A stretch of 8,973 nucleotides of DNA from Bacteroidia bacterium (GTDB lineage: Bacteria; Bacteroidota; Bacteroidia; Bacteroidales; Azobacteroidaceae): the NCBI GenBank assembly GCA_025996815.1, contig BNTT01000126.1:1-8973 (forward strand), in the 5' to 3' direction. The notes under the pieces were generated by a model that was not told the origin of the DNA, ran no database searches, and saw nothing but the letters and a program-made list of their open reading frames with translations. Below, in pieces: positions 1 to 4,905 of the stretch (positions within the stretch are counted from its first letter, which is position 1; each line of letters opens with the position of its first letter). The translations under genes and the position numbers were made by a program.

Positions 1-1
1 G

Positions 2-817
2 CTGAAAAACCCGCTGAGTGCCGACCTGAATGTGATGCGCCAAACGCTGCTCTACGGCGGTTTGGAGTCGATTCTTCGCAATCGCAACCATAAAAATCCG
101 GATTTGAAATTTTATGAGTTTGGCAATGTGTATTGTCTCCCCAAAAACCTGTTAGGTCTCGAAGACCTAACAGGTTTAGCAGCGGAAACATTCACATTGG
201 GATTGTGGCTCACGGGGCGTTCGTTGAATGCTAATTGGTTGCGTCCGGCAGAAGACACATCGGTTTACGAGCTGAAAGCCTACGCTGAAAACGTGTTGCT
301 GCGGTTGGGGCTTTCCGCGCAAAAGGTTTTTTACAAGCCGTTTAGCGATGCCGTTTTTGCTTCGGGGTTGCTCATTGAAAATCTTGGCGGCAAGCCGCTG
401 GGCAAGTTGGGCGTGCTGAAAAAGACGGTTACGAAGGCGTTTGACATAGCGGCAGAGGTCTTTTTTGCGGAATTGGATTGGAACGCGATTTTGAAGGCTG
501 CCAAAAACAGTGCCGTGAAGTCTGCCGAACTGCCCAAATTCCCGTCTGTGCGCCGCGACTTGGCGTTGCTGCTCGACAAGGCGGTGGCTTTCGGCGAAAT
601 CGAAAAAATCGCCCTCCAAACGGACAAAAAACTGCTCAAAGAGGTAACGCTCTTCGACGTGTACGAAGGCAAAAACCTCCCCGAAGGCAAAAAATCCTAC
701 GCCGTAAGTTTCATCCTCCAAGACGAAGAAAAAACCCTGAACGACAAGCAGATAGATGCCATCATGGCAAACATTCAGGGCAACCTGCAAACAAAATTGG
801 GCGCGCAACTGCGATAG
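2..817 (+). CDS. pheT: Phenylalanine--tRNA ligase beta subunit, C-terminal part (5' end outside window)
   Basis: The beta chain of the cytoplasmic alpha2-beta2 enzyme that charges tRNA-Phe. The frame is open from the window edge, so only the last 271 codons are present. The early part (MRQTLLYGGLESILRNRNHK, then FYEFGNVY) matches the catalytic-like B6/B7 region of PheT. The last ~95 residues are a clear FDX-ACB anticodon-binding domain: PKFPSVRRDLALLLD, then LFDVYEGKNLPEGKKSYAVS and a closing helix ending LGAQLR. The frame is read through a perfect palindromic element at 145-177 that adds NLLGLEDLTGL at a loop just before the block LGLWLTGR, where relatives are shorter. No frame break results, so the protein is probably functional. 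It is followed by a new promoter, so it is not co-transcribed by necessity with rplU. Identity is secure. Confidence 0.95.
   Translation: MKNPLSADLNVMRQTLLYGGLESILRNRNHKNPDLKFYEFGNVYCLPKNLLGLEDLTGLAAETFTLGLWLTGRSLNANWLRPAEDTSVYELKAYAENVLLRLGLSAQKVFYKPFSDAVFASGLLIENLGGKPLGKLGVLKKTVTKAFDIAAEVFFAELDWNAILKAAKNSAVKSAELPKFPSVRRDLALLLDKAVAFGEIEKIALQTDKKLLKEVTLFDVYEGKNLPEGKKSYAVSFILQDEEKTLNDKQIDAIMANIQGNLQTKLGAQLR
145..177. repeat. Perfect palindromic element inserted in frame within pheT
   Basis: The left arm AAACCTGTTAGGTCT (145-159) and the right arm AGACCTAACAGGTTT (163-177) are exact reverse complements: a 15-bp stem with the three-base loop CGA. The whole unit is 33 bases, a multiple of three, and reads NLLGLEDLTGL in the pheT frame without a stop. 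From memory, palindromes with the core ACCTGTTAGGT are scattered through many Bacteroidota genomes, usually between genes. A copy inside an essential gene is unusual, and is reminiscent of the Rickettsia palindromic elements known to insert in coding sequence. That the unit is an insertion is inferred from its perfect symmetry and its location in a variable loop. Confidence 0.8.
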
Positions 818-832
818 TTTTTTCGACAAAAG

Positions 833-863
833 TTTGGTAATTCAAAAAAAAGTTGTACCTTTG
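833..863 (+). promoter_or_regulatory. Bacteroidota-type promoter of rplU-rpmA
   Basis: The -33 box TTTG (833-836) is followed by 19 bases and the -7 box TACCTTTG (856-863), a full match to the Bacteroidota housekeeping sigma consensus TTTG-N19..21-TAnnTTTG. Transcription should start near 868-871, giving a leader of about 77-80 bases before rplU. The promoter begins only 16 bases after the pheT stop. Confidence 0.85.
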
Positions 864-870
864 CGCCCTC

Positions 871-947
871 AAAGTTCTTCAAGGGTCGAACAAGTGAAGC
901 GTGAGCGCGTTTCCACCCCCGGACATAACCCTTAAATATAAGGAAAG
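871..947 (+). promoter_or_regulatory. Possible structured 5' leader of rplU
   Basis: The roughly 77-base untranslated leader, unusually long beside the nearly leaderless genes in this window, can fold. AAGGGT (881-886) pairs with ACCCTT (928-933). Inside this, GTG-AA-CG (894-901) can pair imperfectly with CG-TT-CCAC (908-916). Ribosomal-protein leaders often serve autogenous feedback, and an L21 leader is known in Firmicutes, but I do not recognise this one as that family. The bases AAGGAAAG just before the start are purine-rich and Shine-Dalgarno-like, which is uncommon in this phylum. The fold was drawn by eye only. Confidence 0.35.
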
Positions 948-1262
948 ATGTATGTAATTGTAGAAATTCAAGGGCAGCAATTCAAAACCGAGAAAGGTCA
1001 GAAATTGTTTGTACACCACCTTGAAGCAGAAACCGGCGCAAAAGTCGAGTTTGAGAGAGTGTTATTAGCCGATAATAACGGCGCAGTTACCATTGGAACG
1101 CCCGTCATCGAAGGCGCGAAAGTGGTGGCAGAAGTAGTAGAAAACTTGGTGAAAGGCGACAAAGTCCTGATTTTCCACAAAAAGCGGAGAAAAGGACACC
1201 GCAAACTGAACGGTCACCGTCAGCAGTTTTCTCAAATCGTGATAAAAGACATTAAACTTTAA
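948..1262 (+). CDS. rplU: 50S ribosomal protein bL21
   Basis: A 104-residue protein of the large ribosomal subunit that binds 23S rRNA. The length is normal for bL21. Recognisable features are the start [13 protein letters not shown], the block [12 protein letters not shown] near the middle, and the signature [20 protein letters not shown] near residues 77-97. The ATG at 948 follows a purine-rich stretch (AAGGAAAG) and an ~80-base leader from a consensus promoter at 833-863. The gene rpmA follows 19 bases after the stop, with no promoter box seen in the gap, so the two form the usual rplU-rpmA operon and supply two neighbouring large-subunit proteins from one transcript. Confidence 0.97.
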   Translation: MYVIVEIQGQQFKTEKGQKLFVHHLEAETGAKVEFERVLLADNNGAVTIGTPVIEGAKVVAEVVENLVKGDKVLIFHKKRRKGHRKLNGHRQQFSQIVIKDIKL

Positions 1263-1281
1263 ACTGTAAAATTGTAAAAAA

Positions 1282-1542
1282 ATGGCACACAAAAAAGGAG
1301 TCGGCAGTTCAAAGAACGGTCGCGAATCGCATAGCAAACGATTGGGAGTGAAGATTTTTGGTGGTGAAATCTGCAAAGCAGGCAACATCCTCATCCGCCA
1401 GCGCGGCACCCAACACCACCCCGGCGAAAACGTCGGCATAGGCAAAGACCACACACTGTTTGCCCTCATCAATGGCACCGTAGTGTTCCGCAAACGCAAA
1501 GACGACCGCTCTTTCGTTTCGGTGGCGCCCGTTTTGGCGTAG
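1282..1542 (+). CDS. rpmA: 50S ribosomal protein bL27
   Basis: An 86-residue large-subunit protein whose N-terminal tail reaches toward the peptidyl transferase centre. It begins [16 protein letters not shown] and carries the conserved core [20 protein letters not shown] (about residues 38-57) followed by [11 protein letters not shown]. There is no N-terminal extension of the kind cleaved by the Prp protease in Firmicutes. It lies 19 bases after rplU in the same operon, and the gap is A-rich with no Shine-Dalgarno sequence. It ends 11 bases from the convergent tsaE stop. No hairpin-plus-T terminator is visible in that short gap, so transcripts from the two sides may overlap. Confidence 0.97.
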   Translation: MAHKKGVGSSKNGRESHSKRLGVKIFGGEICKAGNILIRQRGTQHHPGENVGIGKDHTLFALINGTVVFRKRKDDRSFVSVAPVLA

Positions 1543-1553
1543 TTGGTACGGAG

Positions 1554-1979
1554 TCATACTGCATTGAAGTCCAAACAGCGCGAGCCGTCGGGACTTTCTG
1601 TCATGCGGATATATACGGTGTCGTCGGGCAGCAGAGGGGTAACTTTTTCAGCCCATTCGATGAAACAGATTGCGCCGCTGTCGAAATAGTCGCTTGTGCC
1701 GATGGCTTCGGCTTCGCGCTCGTCGCTGATGCGGTAGAAATCGAAGTGATAAATCAGTTCTGCCGTCGTTTCGGAGCGATATTCGTTCACGAGGGCGAAT
1801 GTGGGGCTACCCGTTGCGTCGGTCACGCCCAATTCTTCGCACACGGCTTTGATGAACGTCGTTTTGCCCGCGCCCATTGCCCCGCTGAACGCAAAAACCG
1901 TGCGGTCGCCCATTTGGCTGACAAATTCCTTGGCGGCGGCGCGGATGTGCGCGAGGTCTTTTATGTGGATTGTGTTCAT
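1554..1979 (-). CDS. tsaE: tRNA t6A37 biosynthesis ATPase TsaE
   Basis: A P-loop ATPase of 141 residues that works with TsaB and TsaD to put threonylcarbamoyl on A37 of ANN-decoding tRNAs in the cytoplasm. Visible motifs are the Walker A GAMGAGKTT (residues 33-41), the family blocks SPTFALVNEY (58-67) and HFDFYR (78-83), and the IEWAE block (107-111) near the C-terminus. The frame is open further upstream to 2303, but that part overlaps ribD and does not resemble TsaE. The ATG at 1979 gives the normal family length and start (MNTIHIKDL). Its -7 box at 1984-1991 ends only four bases before this ATG, so the mRNA is probably leaderless. It is convergent with rpmA and divergent from ribD. Confidence 0.95.
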   Translation of the reverse strand: MNTIHIKDLAHIRAAAKEFVSQMGDRTVFAFSGAMGAGKTTFIKAVCEELGVTDATGSPTFALVNEYRSETTAELIYHFDFYRISDEREAEAIGTSDYFDSGAICFIEWAEKVTPLLPDDTVYIRMTESPDGSRCLDFNAV

Positions 1980-1983
1980 GGTG

Positions 1984-1991
1984 CAAAGGTA
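1984..1991 (-). promoter_or_regulatory. -7 box of the tsaE promoter
   Basis: On the minus strand this reads TACCTTTG, the same box as upstream of rplU. The last G lies four bases before the tsaE ATG, so transcription is expected to begin at or beside the start codon. No good TTTG -33 box is seen at the right distance. Confidence 0.65.
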
Positions 1992-2003
1992 CAAATAATT
2001 CAC

Positions 2004-2011
2004 TATCTTTG
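2004..2011 (+). promoter_or_regulatory. -7 box of the ribD promoter
   Basis: TATCTTTG on the plus strand, with the final G four bases before the GTG chosen as the ribD start. It faces away from the tsaE box with only 12 bases between them, so one RNA polymerase would block the other. No clear -33 box is present. Confidence 0.6.
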
Positions 2012-2015
2012 CAGC

Positions 2016-2891
2016 GTGAAAAATTTGGACGATATATATATGCGCCGCTGCCTGCAATTGGCACACAAGGGATTGGGATATGTTGCGCCCAACCCGATGG
2101 TGGGCGCGGTGGTTGTGCACGGCGGAAAAATCATCGGCGAGGGCTACCACCGGCAATTTGGCGAGGCTCACGCCGAGGTGAACGCCATCCGTGCGGTGCG
2201 CGATGAGCATTTGCTGCGCGAAGCAACGCTCTACGTCAATCTGGAGCCTTGCGCGCACCACGGCAAAACGCCCCCCTGCGCCGAATTGATTATCGCGCGA
2301 CACATTCCAAAGGTGGTGGTGGGACAGATTGACCCGTTTGCAAAAGTGGCAGGCAAAGGCATCGAGATGCTCAAAAATGCAGGCGTGGACGTAACCGTTG
2401 GTGTGCTGAAAGCCGAATGTGGGACCCTTAACAGGCGATTTCTAACGTTTGTAACAAAGCAACGCCCCTATATTATCCTCAAATGGGCGCAATCGGCAGA
2501 CGGATTTGTCGACCGTGTGCGCACACCGGGCGACGGGCAAAAAGCGGTGCGCTTTTCAAGCGATTTCACCCAACAATTGGTGCACAAAATGCGCGCCGAG
2601 GAGGCTGCCATCGTGGTGGGCACACGCACCCTGGCATTAGACCACCCGCAACTGAACGTCCGCGAATGGCACGGAAAAGACCCCATCCGCCTCACCGCCG
2701 ACAGTTCTAAACCACTGAAACAGTGGATGAAAGCCCTCTACGAGCAGGGCATCCAATCGCTCATCGTGGAGGGCGGACCCACCTTGCAGCAAAGTTTTAT
2801 CGACGAAGGGCTGTGTGATGAGACCCGCGTGGAGGTAAGCCCCCTGAAATTACACAGTGGAGTGCCCGCGCCAAGTTTGCCTGAACTTTAA
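2016..2891 (+). CDS. ribD: Bifunctional riboflavin biosynthesis deaminase/reductase RibD, apparently shortened
   Basis: RibD makes two steps of riboflavin synthesis: deamination of the GTP-derived diaminopyrimidine, then NADPH-dependent reduction of its ribosyl group. The deaminase half is intact: NPMVGAVVV (26-34), the zinc ligands H52 in HAEVNA with catalytic E54, and C79 and C88 in EPCAHHGKTPPC. The reductase half starts near YIILKWAQSADGFVD (about residue 150). It retains VGTRTLALDHPQLNVREWHGKDP, then jumps from LTADSSKPL (ending 234) straight to KQWMKALYEQG and VEGGPT. About 40-45 residues usual in relatives are missing, in frame. The end (GVPAPSLPEL) is also early by about 20 residues. 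I chose GTG 2016 because it gives the usual N-terminus (NLDDIYMRRCLQLA) and lies just after a -7 box. The next candidate is ATG 2040. Length is 291 residues, against roughly 330-370 for the family. Reductase activity is doubtful. Confidence 0.85.
   Translation: MKNLDDIYMRRCLQLAHKGLGYVAPNPMVGAVVVHGGKIIGEGYHRQFGEAHAEVNAIRAVRDEHLLREATLYVNLEPCAHHGKTPPCAELIIARHIPKVVVGQIDPFAKVAGKGIEMLKNAGVDVTVGVLKAECGTLNRRFLTFVTKQRPYIILKWAQSADGFVDRVRTPGDGQKAVRFSSDFTQQLVHKMRAEEAAIVVGTRTLALDHPQLNVREWHGKDPIRLTADSSKPLKQWMKALYEQGIQSLIVEGGPTLQQSFIDEGLCDETRVEVSPLKLHSGVPAPSLPEL
2712..2726. repeat. Short hairpin at the apparent ribD deletion point
   Basis: CCACTG (2712-2717) and CAGTGG (2721-2726) are perfect complements around AAA. 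They fall at codons 233-237, exactly where the reductase domain lacks ~40 residues compared with relatives. Such short hairpins can mark a slippage or deletion endpoint, but this one may be chance. Confidence 0.4.
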
Positions 2892-3053
2892 TGCAGGGCT
2901 GCTCACGCGGCAAACACATGGGGAATTTCAGTGTTCTTATGGCTAATTGAGAATGATACTCAATAACTTGAAAATCAGAATGTTATCTAATTTTTAATCA
3001 ATTAGAATCAATTCTTATGGCTAAAATTCACATTCTTATGGCTAATTGAATTG
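2892..3053. repeat. Convergent intergenic junction with three direct repeats
   Basis: This AT-rich stretch between the convergent ribD and the minus-strand AlbA_2 gene has no gene of its own. TTCTTATGGCTAATTGA occurs at 2934-2950 and identically at 3033-3049. A third copy, shortened to TTCTTATGGCTAA, is at 3012-3024, 21 bases before the last. An inverted half copy, TCAATTAG (2998-3005), can pair with CTAATTGA of either full copy. The first copy overlaps the end of the +1 frame that seems to continue ribD, including its stop at 2944-2946. The arrangement fits an integration or deletion scar, or a repeat-based terminator for the convergent genes. I see no classical GC-rich terminator. Confidence 0.7.
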
Positions 3054-4748
3054 TCATTTAGACAACTCTTCAATGAATTGCGCATATACACTACTTTTTA
3101 TGTTTATAATGTTGCCATTCAATGTATATTTAGTATATTTTTGCGCCTTAGTTTTTACAAGCAATTGCTCACCCTCTAACTTTGCAATTAAATATTTTAC
3201 CTGCATCCGTGATAATTGATTTTCAAAAGCACTTACAAAATCTTTCATAAACACCTCATTCGCTTTCTCAAAACAATCGGCGACAATCTTTAAATCACTG
3301 ATGCGATACTCCTTAATGTATGCCGGTTGTTGGGCAATCTCATAATACAAATCGCCCAGCACATACTTTTTGTCTGCCGGACTTTGTGATTTTATCAAGC
3401 CCTCACGCTGCAATTTTTCAACAGATGCCTCAGGCAAGTCTGCTGAAAAGCCTTGCCGCACTTTATCTAACGTAAGCAAATCAAACACATTCAGTTTTTC
3501 CTGTCGATTGTTTTGTATATCGCGCAGAAAAATGTAAAACGAATTATCAATTATTTTTGCTTTAAGTCGCAAATCCACCTGATAATCATCCGTATGGGAA
3601 TAATCGGGCATGGGTTTACTTTCCATCAAGCAATGGTAAAACATCTTATCTACGCCTTGCCCCGACCTCTCAATAAAACCGGTCTTTTGCAACACTTCTG
3701 TCAATCGTTTGCTGCGCGGACGACTGTTAATTATCAAGATGTTTTCTTTGGATACTCCCGGCGGAAATCCGCCTGCGTTCGTAATAACAATTTCATCAGG
3801 ATACTGTTTGATGAATACATCATCTGAAAAACTGTAACTTCTGTGAACACAAGCGTTTATGACTGCTTCGCGTATCACTTCCTCGTTAAAACTCTTAATA
3901 TCATAGATGTTGAATTTATCGTGAATGTGCAACAACGGATTACTTGCCGGTTGATTGATGTAAGCCCAAATCTTGTCGATTGCAGTAAACAGCGGCTCTT
4001 GAAATTCCTGCCTTGCCGTGTATGGAATCATAGAATGGTTGAGCCGGTATTCAATCGTAACCGCTGCATTGGGCAGATATTTTCGCAGGGCTTTTCGTGT
4101 GCCAAGCAAAAGCAACGCCGCATAATTGAATTTGCCGTTTTCGAGCAGTTCCAAATCAGAAAGAACTTGTAAATCCGGCAAAGTCTTAAATGCCGGATTT
4201 TCCTGTTTCACCGCATAGCGTTCTTTCATAGTGGCGATGGCTTCGGGGTCTAAATCCTCAAACGTCAATTCATTACAAATCTTCGCAGAAAAATCAGGTG
4301 CATTTTCTTCCAAAATCCGGCGCATCTCATCGTCCGACATAAAGCGCAAACTGTCACCAATCCGCATCAAAGCCGTGCCTTCAAACTTCAAAATCTGCCC
4401 AACAGGACGTGACGGAATTTGAAACACCACCACCCGCTTATCATCCTCAAACAATTCAATAATCTTTACACGGATAGCCAAACGTTTATATATCTCATCC
4501 TCCAGCGCACCCGTTTTGCCTGCTGCAAAAGCCGTTCCAACCACCTCGTGCGGATGTTTATCCTTCATACCAAAAACGAGCAAACCGCCACCTTCATTGG
4601 CTAAAGCAACAACATAGCCGAGCACACATTTCCGCCTTTCGGCAGGGTCGTTATGCTTGCCTCCGGCAAAATTGAAATCCTTTTTTGCTTCCTTAAATTC
4701 AACTTTATGCTCCGATTCCCGAAGTTGTTTAAGTTCCTGAATAGTCAT
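3054..4748 (-). CDS. AlbA_2 (Schlafen-type) and GHKL-like domain protein, predicted regulator
   Basis: A 564-residue cytoplasmic protein of the broad COG2865 type, often labelled predicted transcriptional regulator or, wrongly, RecG helicase. The N-terminal AlbA_2 domain spans about 8-150 (ESEHKVEFKEAKKDF, then YVVALANEGGGLLVFGMKD at 45-63). A GHKL/HATPase_c_4-like domain spans about 285-400: N-box-like REAVINACVHR (293-303), TNAGGFPPGV (323-332) and RSGQGVDKMF (361-370). The C-terminus (about 480-545) looks like a winged helix, ending with KYTKYTLNG. Nothing in it resembles a helicase motif. The ATG at 4748 is chosen because the upstream TTG at 4769 lies inside the -7 box. It is divergent from the vWA/ATPase operon across 157 bases, so it could regulate that operon. 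This link is inference. Its base composition is mixed: 32/60 GC at 4321-4380 but 22/60 at 3241-3300. Confidence 0.85.
   Translation of the reverse strand: MTIQELKQLRESEHKVEFKEAKKDFNFAGGKHNDPAERRKCVLGYVVALANEGGGLLVFGMKDKHPHEVVGTAFAAGKTGALEDEIYKRLAIRVKIIELFEDDKRVVVFQIPSRPVGQILKFEGTALMRIGDSLRFMSDDEMRRILEENAPDFSAKICNELTFEDLDPEAIATMKERYAVKQENPAFKTLPDLQVLSDLELLENGKFNYAALLLLGTRKALRKYLPNAAVTIEYRLNHSMIPYTARQEFQEPLFTAIDKIWAYINQPASNPLLHIHDKFNIYDIKSFNEEVIREAVINACVHRSYSFSDDVFIKQYPDEIVITNAGGFPPGVSKENILIINSRPRSKRLTEVLQKTGFIERSGQGVDKMFYHCLMESKPMPDYSHTDDYQVDLRLKAKIIDNSFYIFLRDIQNNRQEKLNVFDLLTLDKVRQGFSADLPEASVEKLQREGLIKSQSPADKKYVLGDLYYEIAQQPAYIKEYRISDLKIVADCFEKANEVFMKDFVSAFENQLSRMQVKYLIAKLEGEQLLVKTKAQKYTKYTLNGNIINIKSSVYAQFIEELSK
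4171..4200. repeat. Perfect 10-bp inverted repeat inside the AlbA_2 gene
   Basis: AAATCCGGCA (4171-4180) and TGCCGGATTT (4191-4200) are exact complements separated by ten bases. They encode about residues 183-192 (ENPAFKTLPD), the linker between the AlbA_2 and GHKL-like domains. This could be a structured site in the message or a protein-binding site, or chance. Confidence 0.5.
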
Positions 4749-4766
4749 CCGCTTATTTTTTGATTG

Positions 4767-4774
4767 CAAAGATA
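4767..4774 (-). promoter_or_regulatory. -7 box of the AlbA_2 gene promoter
   Basis: On the minus strand this is TATCTTTG, with 18 bases between it and the ATG at 4748. The expected transcript starts about 10-12 bases before the ATG, a very short leader without a Shine-Dalgarno sequence. A matching -33 TTTG at 19-21 bases is not seen. Confidence 0.65.
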
Positions 4775-4810
4775 CGGTTTTATTGCCAAATTGCTATGTG
4801 TTTTTCGTTT

Positions 4811-4855
4811 TTTTTTGATTTTTTTCAAAAACTCTTGCAAAAAAAAATCAAAAAA
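4811..4855. promoter_or_regulatory. AT-rich 15-bp inverted repeat between divergent promoters, candidate operator
   Basis: The left arm is T6-GA-T7 (4811-4825) and the right arm is A7-TC-A6 (4841-4855), a perfect 15-bp complement around a 15-base spacer (4826-4840). It sits between the two divergent promoters and stops two bases before the -33 box of the vWA operon (4858-4861). No gene ends here, so it is unlikely to be a terminator. The A/T tracts could bend DNA or act as an UP element. The symmetric GA/TC pairs make it a plausible dimeric-protein operator. Binding is not shown. Confidence 0.55.
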
Positions 4856-4857
4856 TA

Positions 4858-4889
4858 TTTGGTGGATTTAAAAAAATGACGTACCTTTG
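4858..4889 (+). promoter_or_regulatory. Promoter of the vWA/Hsp70-like operon
   Basis: TTTG (4858-4861), 20 bases, then TACCTTTG (4882-4889): a full Bacteroidota consensus. The start of transcription should fall near 4894-4897, leaving about ten bases before ATG 4906. This rules out the in-frame ATG at 4876, which lies upstream of the -7 box. Confidence 0.85.
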
Positions 4890-4905
4890 TCCCCATAAAA
4901 ATTGT

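Noticed and set aside
176..829. Long open frame on the minus strand opposite pheT
   Set aside because: It mirrors the pheT coding frame, has no promoter box and its translation looks like low-complexity antisense sequence.
1065..1499. Minus-strand open frame across rplU and rpmA
   Set aside because: It is fully opposite two unmistakable ribosomal protein genes and shows no domain.
1746..2015. Upstream extension of the ribD frame
   Set aside because: It is antisense to tsaE and lies before the ribD -7 box; RibD similarity begins only near 2016.
1980..2303. Upstream extension of the tsaE frame
   Set aside because: It is antisense to the conserved ribD deaminase domain, and TsaE begins normally at 1979.
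2515..2526. 12-bp palindrome GTGTGCGCACAC
   Set aside because: It is inside a conserved part of ribD with no context, and such short GC-rich palindromes occur by chance.
2934..3049. CRISPR array
   Set aside because: Only three short copies with uneven spacing (about 60 and 8 bases), no cas genes, and one copy is incomplete.
3054..4748. RecG-type helicase
   Set aside because: This label is often given to AlbA_2/GHKL-like proteins, but no Walker or helicase motif is present.
4749..4769. TTG start for the AlbA_2 protein
   Set aside because: The TTG forms part of the -7 box itself; ATG 4748 begins the domain naturally.
4811..4855. Rho-independent terminator
   Set aside because: The stem is almost all A/T and lies between divergent starts where no transcript should end.
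4876..4905. ATG 4876 as start of the vWA protein
   Set aside because: It lies upstream of the -7 box TACCTTTG at 4882-4889, so it would not be on the main transcript.
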